A DNA stretch of 53,423 nt, taken from Lenisia limosa. Lineage: Eukaryota > Breviatea. The stretch covers positions 1-53,423 of the forward strand of contig LPNZ01010302.1 in assembly GCA_001655205.1 (NCBI GenBank). Reading direction: 5' to 3'. The notes beneath the pieces were generated by a model. That model saw only the letters and a list, made by a program, of their open reading frames with translations, was not told where the DNA came from and did not search any database. The position numbers and the translations under genes were made by a program. Each line of letters begins with the position of its first letter. Position 1 is the first letter of the stretch. Below, piece by piece: positions 10,901-22,900 of this stretch.

Positions 10901-13900
10901 CCACATCAGAGATCACTTCCACCGCCACACGCCCATCTTTCGGAGGGCTTCTCCGGCTTGACGATAGTGAAGTGTCGCATTTCCTTCAGGTCTCGTCCTA
11001 CCTCAAGGCCAACATCCAAGACAAAGTGGGTACTGTTCTTTTTTTTTTTTGAAACAAGAAATAATCTAACACTTTAACAATCTTGGGAAACAAATAACAA
11101 ATTCCCATACTTCTGTGTCCAATTCTCTTGATTCCATAGACATCTTATAGCCGTTATGACAACAGGGTTTCATCGGAGGCTTGGTTTCCGAGAAGGAATG
11201 GCCTGAGAAGACAGCAGTTTATTTCAAACGCTGTTCTATTGATGTCGACATCACTGCCACTGAACTACTGACTTTTGGAGGAGTAATGAGTTTCTTCTAT
11301 GAGGGCGAATTGGTAAGTTGAGCGCCGTTCTAATAGGTTGTGTTTTGAGCAGTCTTTTTTTGGCTCCGTTCCTGTATTACCATTGTGAATTGAGATGAAG
11401 AGAATTGAGGTTAGTTCAGTTTTTCACGCATTTAGTCAATCCTCGAGTCAACAACCAACGGACAAGTTCAATGCTCCTCTGTTAGTGGCTCAACTATTCA
11501 TACAATTGTACATATAATAAAGCTATAATACATATCAAATATCTCCTGTTGAATATCATACATATGAAATATCACCTGTTGAATACTGTTACGGAATGTG
11601 GTATTATTACCATTTATTGCAGTACATCTTACCTCTTAGGCCGAGGCTATGGGCAACATTGTCGGCCGCACAATGGATTCTGCCCTTCACGTGAGTTTGA
11701 CTTGGTTGTTTACTGTTTGTACTGCCACGTCATCAGAATTAACACCAACCTTAGACTGAGAAATTGCTGGGACTTGTTAACATGGTTGCAACCAGCGGTA
11801 ACGCTGCAGCAATGATCGGGTAAGCGTTTCACCAAAACGTTTGAGTTGCACAATACCACTCACCCTCTACTGCTTTTCTTTGCAACTCCTTGTATTTCTG
11901 ATGCTTCAATTAAGTACTGTTTTGTTTAGGTACTCTCACACATATTACGCGAATGCGCTTTTCCCTTACAAATCTTCCAAGATTGGTTTCACCCTTGTTA
12001 GCGAAATCAACGGTGGTACATCGCAGTTCACTGTTGGCTCTCTGTTCTTGATGCCGGACGTGCCTAATGCGGGATGGGATGCTGCGGTGTATGCTGGGAT
12101 GAGATTGATTTGCTAGGTCATATCGAAATCCAAGGATTTTCGGTAATTGCATGACCATGCAGAGCGCCACCCCAGCCTAGAGAGTCCACTGACCTGCCCG
12201 TTCCTTACTCCATCTGTGTCGGTATTTACAAGAAGGCGTCCGAACTTCACTTCATCCGGAGAAACTGTGGGTCACAACTTTCTTTTGCTTCCTTGCCTCC
12301 ACCGCCCCTTTGATAAACAGAATTCACTCTTCTCATTTGTCTAAAATTATCGTCACACAATTTAGCTGTCAGTGTTGACATTCTTGGATACACCAGATGC
12401 AAAAACAAGTTCAAAACACACGTATGTTGGCTTCACCACCAAATTTTGTGATGGTGTGAGTGATATCCGCCGGGATTCAAGGAATACCTTTCACCTCGTC
12501 ACCCCTCCCCCAGAGTATTCACGACTCGTTAAACACCATCATCAAGAGCGTCAAACTCACAGTTAATGAGGTGCCTTATGTCAAGAAAGAATTGACCTCA
12601 ATGTAAGATTGGCATGAGTTTGATGGTTGAATGCTGGATTGGCATGAGTTTGATGAACATTTCAGCGACGAGGCAGCCACGTTTGACGAGTTCCTCCCTG
12701 GCCTGTTGGAGAGGACTAAGAACGAACACAAGGCGGAGGAGGCAAAAGCCAAGGCAGATGAAGCTGCCATCAACAAGAGAGCGGAGCAGGAGAAGAGCAG
12801 TGGTGCTCTAGTGTACAGAGTATGCAAAGACTAATGTGTTATTTGACTTCACCATCCCAATAAGATGCCATGACCTCTTCAGTCGAGCTCGTCAGTGCTG
12901 AGGGGAAGCAGGGTCACGGTATACGATGCCGGCATGCCTAAAGACATCAAATCGCAAATCATGTCCCAAGGTCTGATTTCAGTAAAAGACATTTGATCAT
13001 TATAATCTGGATTTTGTTGTAAAATGAATATCATATCGATATTGTTTTTTTTTTTAGTTTTTTTGTAGTATTATATGGTACAGTCGATCTTAATAGTGTG
13101 ATGGACACCAGTCGATCTTACTAGTGTGATGGATGCCACTTGATCTTGGCGTTGAAGTGTACTTTTATTTGAGGATGTCGTGTCATCCATTTCAGAAAAG
13201 AGCGACACCTCCTACCCGGATTTTGCTGTCGACGACTGTTCAACTCTCTCACAAAGTGACATTCAAAGGTGAGCTGTCAGATTGACTGAGTACTGCTTTT
13301 AATTTCCATCATTAAGACGTACCAATCACAACGCTTATTTGCCTATTTTTAACACGTGCCTGACTTCGCAGCTACAAGGGTTCGGAGACGCTGATGCTCA
13401 AGGGTGACCTTGACTGTACCGGAGTTGCCCTCCCTCAGTTGACCCTTGTGAGCCCTCTTTCTTTGGCTTGGGTACAAACTTTGATCGACTTATATCTTCT
13501 CATAAAATGTGGCATTACCACATCGACTTAAATTCCATAAACATGATGAACTGACCTGACCCTCCAGTCTTCTATTCGAGGCAACGGTTTCTCAATTATC
13601 GGACTCAAATCCTCGGTATTGAGCGGTAAACCTTTTATGAAATATTATTGTCTGATGAAAACTGCTTTAACGTTTAGCACGCACCCTTCATTTCCGAGCG
13701 CTATTTCAACATGATGGAGACTCACATTGTTGGTGCTGAAGGTGGGTCTCAGCAGATGTCTCTTAGGGTTTTAGTGTATTTTTGGGGGGAACGAGGGTAC
13801 CGAAGTTGCCCATCTCTTCTTACTGCCTAGTTCCCATGCTCATCGAGTCTGCGTTTGTTTCCATTTCCGACTGTTCAATTGACACGGTCATCACCGGCGA

Positions 13901-16900
13901 GGGCAGCGTCATGCAGTTTGCTGAGTCGTCCAGCACCCTCCGCTGGTTCAGCTCCAACGCCACCATCACGTTCAATATTACTGTGAGATCTGTCATCTTC
14001 TGTTTTCATTTACGAGCTTTAATACCACATGTGCTGCTCATCAATGCGACATGTCCCATTGCTGCTCATCAATGCCACATGTCTCATTGCTGCTCATCGA
14101 TGATGCTTGTCTCCTTGACCAGCTTCAGGATTCCTTCAACTCCACCGGGGTGACAACCGTGGATCTTCTTATGTCGAGTCGCAGTCAAATGCTGTCAATG
14201 TACAACAGCAACCTATCCATCAACGTTTTCTCCTCTGTCAATGTCAACCAGGTGTGCTGGGCTACAATATACTGGGGGTTTAGATTCATCAAGGTTGTCC
14301 CTCTCTCCCCTGCTAGTAACAAATTATCACAGCATTTTATGACTGTGATGGTGGTTGTACCTTTACAATCTTCCCCATTATGCCGAAAACCGTTCGATAT
14401 TTTGCTAAGCCTCGCAGACCCTTCCCGACATTGCTGTTCTTGCGGAGTCCTTGCAGGTCACCTCGTTGTATCTGTCCACTCTTACTATTAACGCTGAAAA
14501 CATCAAGGTCAGAGAATGCTCAACTAGCTTTCACCAGAACACTTGCTTGCCGCTTCAATGGTCTGGATACTGACTTACCTTGACAGACGGACACAATTTC
14601 TGCTCTGCGCTATGCGGCCAGCTCGTTGTACCTGTCATCGTCGGAGGTGTCTTTGTCTTTCACCAACATCACTGCCGGTTTTGCCGGGTTCTCGGCCCTC
14701 GCCTCAGGAACTCAAAGTATTACAAATTCAGACGTCAAAATCGATGTGGGTTCGGCAAATAGGGTTTAAATGTTAGGTGACATATTGTTTCAATGTTAGG
14801 TGACATGTTGTTTTTTTAAAAAAACAACAAAAAAAAAAGAGGCTGTACCCCCCCCTCCCTCCTCCCTATAANNNNNNNNNNNNNNNNNNNNNNNNNNNNN
14901 NNNNNNNNNNNNNNNNNNNNNNNNNNNNNNNNNNNNNNNNNNNNNNNNNACCACGGCCATTTACGTCCACTCCTCGACTGTAAACCTTAAATTCCACGAC
15001 GTGGAGCTTGAAGGAACTAAGTAAGCCTTGGTATCCTCATAACCCTTGACTAAGCCTTGGTATCCTTATAAGCCTTGACTAAGCCTTGACTAAGCCTTGA
15101 CTAAGCCTTGACTAAGCCTTGACTAAGCCTTGGGCGTTGGGGGTAAAGGGTTTCGCGTATTATTCTCCCATAACTGCCTGGCATTGAATCACCTCATAGG
15201 GCCGGGAAGAGAACCAACGTTGCCGCTCTGGTCAGTGTGGCATATGGAAGTTTGGACATTGTCGAGTCGTACATCGACCTTATCGTTGAGAACCTGGGAA
15301 GGACGCCGGTGAGTGTGAGAGTTTCAGCAGCTGGACAAAGTAATGCGTCTTATTTATTCCTCACTCAGGCGACCTTGATTGTTGCCGCTCCCATTGCCGC
15401 TGAGATCGGGCACTACCGCTCCTCGGACAGATTCGTTATTGAGAACTCCCATGTACAGTCTTATCTCACTCACATCACTGTGTGAAGGGGAACCTGTATT
15501 TATCGAAGTGTTTAGAACTATTCCTTTTGTGAACTGAACTGAACTGACTTCGTAGTCTGTCGGCGGGGTCGTGTCTGTCGTTCGTGGTCTCAATTCAATG
15601 ACTATCACTGACTCATCTGTTGCCGTCTACCTCAACACAGACTATTAGTATGTGGGGGGTGGGGTATCGGTATCGGCTTCAACTGAACTGTTGTTATTTG
15701 AGCGTTTTGCACCCGTTAACACAGTAGTGATGGTCCTCACTCGGGCATTGTTGGAGGCGTCTTTGGCATCTTCACAGCCAGCAACCTGCAACACCCTCTG
15801 CGTCTGCATAGAGTTGCCATTGTAGTAAGTGGAGCGTTAGTGCCATTGTTGTTGTGGAGCATTCTGGCTATCTTTGTGACTGTGTTTTTGTATTTTTGAC
15901 AGCTCCAGGTTTACGGATTCCAAAACGGACATGACAGCCGCTCGGTGGGCGCGCTTGTTGGGTATGGGGGGTATGCTTGAAACGTTTTTGCTCAACCCAC
16001 AGTCCACCGTGTAATGAAAAATATTATCATATTCACTGCTTATCCCGTAGACGTGTCTCCAAACTCGGTCCTTACCTGGAGGACCTGTTCTTCCTCAAGG
16101 AGGTGATCAGTTACCTTGAGCGCAGCGGAGTGATTTTAGCCAAACCCATTCCCTATGGAGCTGTCAGCAAGGGCCTCTCCCCGCAGGTGGGCTGCTTGAA
16201 GGAGCTGTCTTAGTCGTCAGTTTCACTGAAGCGGAAGTAGAAAGCTCCCATCATCTTTTGACATGTTCAGGTCACGGGTATCCTTTCTGCGGACTCGTTC
16301 CAGAAAACGTCTAAGGGTATGCGGGTCATGCATTTGAACTTTCCTTCTGCACTTGGTGAATTTTGAGAGAGATGTCCTGGTATACCTAGGTTTACGCTGT
16401 AGGTATCAGCCTGCAGCGGTTTGCCTACAACCCCGACACCGTCAATAGAGACATGATCGACGGCAAGTACCCCTTCCTTTGTGGGCTGGAGTGTCGTAGC
16501 AATAAGTCTATGATTTTTGGACAGCAATTTTGAGAGTTTGGGTCCTATTGACGATTGCAGCAAGCACCTGGATGACATCCTTCTGTCTCCCTGCTCACCA
16601 ACCCGCTGTAAGCTCAATGGCAATATCCCATTAAGATACGTTCTTGGTACCAAGCCAAAATCCCATCAGTAGCACTCCTGACACTCTCAGACACTCTACG
16701 GCGGCGACAACCCCTTCAACATTCCCTATGCCAAGGTACCCCGCGCAATGGAACAGTTGTGTCCGTTCGACGAGTCCATTGTCAGAACTGGCCATGCGTG
16801 TGATGCGGTGAGTGAAGCACAATAATGGCATATTAGGATCATTTATTTGTCACTCTTCAGGCCCCCACAGAACCTGCTAAAGGACGAATGGTGTTCCCAG

Positions 16901-19900
16901 TCTCTGAGACATGGCCTGCAACCTCCTCCGATTATGGCATTCTTCTGTGCGACGCCGGCACCACACCCTCGCACCAGACTGTCCGATGCAGGTACTAGGG
17001 CTTCTTGAAATGGGAGCTGGAGAGATAACTCAAATGAAACCTTCCATGCTCCAGTTATTACGATTTAGTGACTTTGACGGATCGTGGCCTGAGATCGAGT
17101 GCATCGGTGAGTGGTTTGGAAATGCTCATTATCGCAATTATGTCACTATTGGATTCTTCATGAATACAAACGGATATGTCACTCACTCACACATTCACGT
17201 CGCAGACCCTCCTATCGCTTGTGACCGCATTACTTTCGACCAAAACCTGCGTTGTCCGTCCCAATCGGTATGATACCATTGCCAGTACAGATTGCCAACA
17301 ATGTTCTTTGAAGGCCCTCATGACCTTCCAGCCTGATTCGAGCGATGTCTGTACGCAGTATTGTCACCTCGGCCGCCTGGAGCTCCAGATTTCCTGCAGT
17401 GCTGCTGACGGCTCTTGGGACCTCACGTGCCCGAGTCTCTACACCGGTAGGCTTGTTGTTCCTTCTTTTCTGCTGCAAGGTATCACATTGGTCGTACTTA
17501 CGCCTTCAGAATGTAACGGCTTACCGCCGCCGGCCCCTGAAAACGCCACCTGGGTGTGCTCGGAGTACCCACCAATCACATCATCATCTTGCTTCCTGCA
17601 GTGTCCCGAGGGCCAAGGTCCCTCCCGCGCCGCAATGATGTGTACAGATGTTGGTCTCACGTTCCCCCAAGATCCGGTCACGTGCTCAGGTGGGTCGTCT
17701 AATAAAGAATTGCCAATATTCATGGCGATATTAATAATTCCGGGTTTTCCTTTGCCAAAACCCTTTCTTTTGACTGATTTACGATATTAGTTGTTTCCTG
17801 CCCGATCCCTCATCCTGATCTTATCCGTGGCACCTTGGACTGCCCGTCAAACTACACCATGGGCGTGGGTCGGGGGTCTGCTGATCAAAATGGTTCTAAT
17901 TAACTTTCTCTCTTCACTAATCAAAATGGTTCTAATTAGTTTTCTCTCTTCACTGATCAAAATGGTTCAATTAGCTTTCTCTCCTTCACTTCCTGTAGCC
18001 TGGGGAGACATGTACCTACACGTGTCCCGACGGCTACAGCAGCGACACGCCGACACCCGTCTGCGGCGCCGTCACCAAGTACCTCGAGTTTAGAGAATGC
18101 GACAGTGCGAGGGCTGTCACGTGCTATCAATGGCTACTACTTCTTGTTCATTACCGTTGACAGCAATCTCATTTACCCCGTGTAGAGGTTTGTGAAGCCA
18201 TCCCAGCTGAGAATGCAAACCGCCGCATTGTTTGCCCAACAGACACTCCGAACAGATACACCAGATGCTCTGTTGAGTGCATTGTAAGCTTCACCCATTT
18301 CTCATATGAGTGCATTTTAAGCTTCACCCTTTTCTCATTTTTGAGTTCAAATTAATCTCCCTTCTATTTCACTGAAGCGCACACACAGGCCTAATTTTCC
18401 AGGAAGCCGGGAAGGTCTTCTTTGGTCCCGTAGGCTGTCTCGAGGACTACACGTGGCCAGACCTGACGTGTGTCACACCAGGTGGGCGGCTTGCTTTGTG
18501 TCATCCTTAATCCTGAATTGGCATGAGTTTGATAGAAGTTAATGCACTTCTCATACCCAAGAAGCAATTCTGGAAGATATTTGGCTTGTTGAACTTTTAT
18601 GAGCGTATTTATGTCTTCATTTTGTAGGTGTTTTTGAAAACAGTTACGCCTACCTTGACCATTCGGGAAATAAAGTACACGGCCTTTTGGGAATCCAAAA
18701 CCTCACAATCACACCGGTATGCAGCTTTCTGTCATAGGGCTACTACAATATTAATGTGGTGTGTGTATGTGGGTGCTTGGTCATATGCAAATTGATATTT
18801 ATAACTTGTTGTACCTTAATGGAAGCTTTTACTCCTCACAGGATGTCTGTCCAAACGGCAACTTTGTGCCCTACGGAACTGTCGTTCAGCTCAGCAACGA
18901 GGGACCGATTGGCCAAGCTGTTTGCCCTAGTGAGCTAGGGGGGGAAGCCGATGGTCAAATATGCAGGTGGAAAATAGCCTGAATTGTGGAGCTTGTTAAT
19001 TGCTGTGATGATGGAGTTGTATGATGTTTGAGGAATACTGTGCAATTTATAGTGCTCGCTTCTCTTCGATCCTTTTACAATTGCCCTCTTTGCACTGTTA
19101 ATAATCTCAGACTTTTCTGTTCAAATGTCGAGCCAGTTTAGCCCCCAAACGGACAACAGCCCTTATCGAAGCAACCAGGTTCAGCACCATCAAGGCGATC
19201 CTGATGAGTACTTTGTTGCTGGCCGCTGCAACCCTGGATTTGCCGACACGCATGCAAAGTGGGCCCCGGGACGATACCTCAATCTCAATGTGTATCAAGA
19301 ACGAGATGGGGGGGGGGGCAAGGGAAGGATAACCAGCATGAAGCCCTTGTTCTCCTTGTATAGAGCACAAAATTGGATTTCTTCAAAAACATCATTACAG
19401 GAATGGTTTCCTAGACCTACCTCATTTGTTCAGCTTTGTTACCTCATTTGTTCGGCTTTTTCACCTCATTTGTTCAGCTTCTTAAACCTGTTACCTAATT
19501 TGTTCAGCTATGTTGCTGCGGTTGATGGAGGCTACAGGGTGACATTCACTGATGAGAAGGCCATGAGATGTGTAGGTATGATGCGGACCTAAACTCAAGA
19601 TCTGCTGCGAAGACTATCATCATTGCAGCCTCTTTTCCGCCTTACTCTTTAGCGAGTCGCATTGTCGAGTGTCAAACCGCCCCCGCATTCTTGAAACCTA
19701 CTGACCTTAATTGTGATAGTGAAGTGTATGTGGGGATAGGTTTTCCTCTCTCTCTCTCTCTCTCTCTCTTTTTGAAGCTTGAGCTTTGGCAGCCCTCTAT
19801 GATTGAATTGGTAAATTTAACAGTTTAATGTACCTAGTTTCTCATTTCCATCCATCCATTTTGATTATGTTGTAGATTTCACTCGGGCTCCACGTGTTAC

Positions 19901-22900
19901 TCCACCTGGGGAGATAACTACCAAACAGGGTACGAGGCTTCTCATCACAAACTTAATCCAGGCTTCTTTTAATTCCTTAGTATCGTAATGTGAAGGTCCC
20001 TTGATTTTTGTTGGGGAGTCTTTGGATGAGAATTTATTGATATTACATCAAATCCCTTAATACATTCTAACTACAAGATTTATGAAGATTGTTTTTCTTT
20101 CTTTCTGTAGCACATTATACATGTATATCATATAGTATATGATATAATATTAGACTTCATTCTCTGTACAATTGCCAACGTTTCAGATCCTACACATGTG
20201 ATAGCAATGGCATTTGGCCAGACAAGCCACCCTTCGTCAGCTACATGTCGTTTGGCACGTGGGCCAACTTCCAACCGTTTAAGGGTAGGCAGCCTCCTTG
20301 GATTAAGAAAACGGTAAAATGCGATACTCTATAACAGAAAGTATTTCATTCCTCTCTTCTTAACCGGTAGGTGTGTGCTCCAATCGAATGGGAGATTTCT
20401 CCTCTACGGGTGTAAGCGGAACCAGGGTCAGTTATCACGTTCCGAGCAGCGAAGGCTGCTCCTACCTCTCCAACTTCGACGCACCAGGCTACATCCCCCT
20501 GCAGAGAGGTGAGCCTTATATTGATGCAGAAAGGTGAGGGATTTTAACACACGCTTGAATGTGTACAATTGGAGATAAGCTCCATAGGCTTGATGTGGGA
20601 CAGATTTGGCTATTTATTGACCTTGTTCTGCAAGGGGGGGGGGGGGCNNNNNNNNNNNNNNNNNNNNNNNNNNNNNNNNNNNNNNNNNNNNNNNNNNNNN
20701 NNNNNNNNNNNNNNNNNNNNNNNNNNNNNNAGCCCTTGCCTGACGAATACTTGGAGGTTGGAATCTCATCCTTAGGGCGCACCCTTCAAAAACCGAATAT
20801 TTATCATATTGACTTTGAGATATTGTCTCCTAGTGTTTGTAGCTGATTGGTGTAGGTTGCTTATCACTATGGTTCCACTACTTACGACACCAACACCTTC
20901 GATGTGCTCACTATTCTCCCTTGTCCGCAATTAAATGCCAACATTTCTGTATGGCAGGATATGTTCATTGTTGTTAAACTCGAGTCAGCACATGGCACAA
21001 GACGGCTTGTACTCTGGCTGGTGTTGATTTGAACAGTGTCAATTGGGGGTAGTTGACTTTTTTTTATCGCACTTCGCCTCCAAAACATGATGGCATCTCA
21101 TCTCTTTCTATACCTATCATTGTTTTAGATCTCATGCCTTGGCGATGGATCGTGGCTTCCTCTGTCCACATACGACATTGTGTACGAATGCCCCGAGGTC
21201 TGTGCTGACAAATCTCTAAACGCTTATCCGCCCACGACTGGAGTTCAACTCTGATGACCTATGTAGACATGGACTGAAATCACGACATGCGCCGAATTGG
21301 TTGCGGCTGCAAGGACTGATGCGCAGTACCTCTCTCTCAACATCACTGCAGACTTGGATTGCTCTAACGCTCTTTACGTCATTGACGTTGCCTCTGTTGG
21401 GGGCTGTGGCCATTGGGGTTGACAGTTGAACAATGTCATCTAATTACCTCAGACCACCTACGAGCGCTGGGTCAACGTGTTCGGTAACAACCACACCATT
21501 ACAGGCTTGGACGTGCAGGCTACCATGTTCGGCAAGGTTCAGTACTTCAGATTGGAGAGTATCCATTTTGCCGACTACGCTGGTATTGGGGATTCATATT
21601 GCTCATGTTTGAAGTTCATATGAATTTGTTGTTCACCCCCCTCAGCCTCAGCCTCGTTGACCGATTCGTGTTGCCAACATTCCACCGTAGGCATAGAGGA
21701 CCAGGAATCCTAATACTTTACTCCTTACTACTTTGCTTGGACTAGTACGTTATCTACCATCCCGCCACTCCCGTCTGCTAACAAAACAGTATAAGACCAT
21801 CGGTTTCGTGAAAGACGTCACTGTGACCCGCCCTTACCTCACCATTACCTCGAGCTACCTTGGATTTTTAACATACGGACTGTATGAAGTCCATGCCGAC
21901 AATGTTCAAATGCTCGATGCGCAAAACTCTGACCATGTTGGTGGAGCAATGTAATAGTATTATTATAATTATTGTGGTCACAAATATAATTGTAATATCA
22001 TATACTAATACAATACATCACATATAATACTCCATTGATATTAAATACATGTATCATATTATACAGCGTGAGTATATTCATTTTGGGTACCCTTTCCCTT
22101 CATAGTTACGCGTCTCTAGATGATGGCGTTGTGTACGTCCGGATACCTTTATGTATCCAACTCCAAGTTTACTGTAGGCATGGCGCTGGTGATATCAGCA
22201 TAGCTGCTAGTATAACCAATTGACCGTCTTGTCTGTTTGTTGAGTGTTTTAGGGCCACTTCACAAGCGGCGGATTGTTCCAATCTTCAAAGGTCACCTAC
22301 CTCTCTAAGTTGGCTTGGTGTTTAACTGGATATGTTTATGTTCTTTTTGCTCCAATGCCTCACGATTTAGTGTCACAATTGATGTTTCGATGGAGGACAC
22401 ATACACCTGTAAAGTTTTTGTTTCCAGTGGCGAATCAATGGAGTTATACGATGTACGCCTTGAGTGTAGTTTTTTTGAGGGTCAGTTTCGTCCAATTAGC
22501 AACTCATTGTAATGCCATGGCTCTCATCTAATTTAGACCACGGTCCAAGTTGAGTTCACGGCCTGCAAGGTTTGGGTTTGATGTGATTGTTGCATGTGTT
22601 ATGTTGAATGGGGTTTACAGTGGGTCTTATTTAAAATATGACACACTACCACTTGCACTATCTTCAAACAAAAAGGTGACCATTTTCAGTACAAGTATCT
22701 CTCAGAACAGACCTCTCTTGTCCTCTCAAATTCCAATTTCACGGTAAGAGGAGTCTTTCTTCTTGGAAGCTTATGTACTGGGGAGGTGCATACATGTGAT
22801 GTACAGTATATTCGTTCAACACATGAAAACAAGAGCCTCACTTTCAGATGATTGACTCGAGTACTACGAACGTGGCTAACATGCGCTATGCGTTCATGTC

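Larger units (their letters stand above)
8946..12498 (+). other. Giant gene: head module 2 and beta-helix block 3
   Basis: The head module is split over three exons: 8946-9040 (TVTKCEDFATPAAYYELA), 9169-9210 (ADIDCSGYMGEFAK) and 9299-9367 (FSINGNGHEISNVLL). Coil exons follow near 9441, 9674, 9811, 10043, 10201, 10630, 10779, 10900, 11166, 11433, 11641, 11756, 11930, 12160 and 12365. Typical phrases are FGGLLRLDDSEV, GFIGGLVSEKEW and FTVGSLFLMPDV. Most junctions are phase 0. The gap 10360-10451 removes the 5' part of an exon beginning IGGVAKKI near 10452. Confidence 0.6.
12881..16650 (+). other. Giant gene: head module 3, beta-helix block 4 and helical tail
   Basis: The head spans exons 13196-13268 (FAVDDCSTLSQSDIQ), 13372-13447 (YKGSETLMLKGDLDCTGVAL) and 13568-13615 (SIRGNGFSIIGLKSS). 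Coil exons follow near 13680, 13830, 14127, 14430, 14586, 14950, 15199, 15370, 15556, 15723 and 15901. Typical phrases are FVSISDCSIDTVI, LSFTNITAGFAGFSAL and GIVGGVFGIFTAS. From about 16050 the sequence becomes more helical (LEDLFFLKEVISYLERSG), then a Cys-containing linker leads into sushi array 1. The gap 14872-14949 removes the start of the exon ending at 15020. Confidence 0.6.
16691..21205 (+). other. Giant gene: sushi (CCP)-like array 1
   Basis: Five to seven modules with paired cysteines and a Gly-x-Trp before the last Cys. Examples are exon endings DFDGSWPEIECI (near 17095), AADGSWDLTCPS (near 17430), the exon near 17510-17690 (ECNGLPPPAPENATWVC to DPVTC), the exon near 18187 (VCEAIPAENANRRIVC) and EDYTWPDLTC (near 18470). 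Modules are bounded by phase-1 introns: TGCATCG|GTGAGT is followed by an acceptor completing GAC, and TGCTCAG|GTGGGT by one completing GTT. From 18600 the modules are less regular. The last piece, CLGDGSWLPL, is near 21135. The gap 20648-20730 cuts an exon ending PLPDEYLE. CCP domains normally mediate binding at cell surfaces; no partner can be named. Confidence 0.6.
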
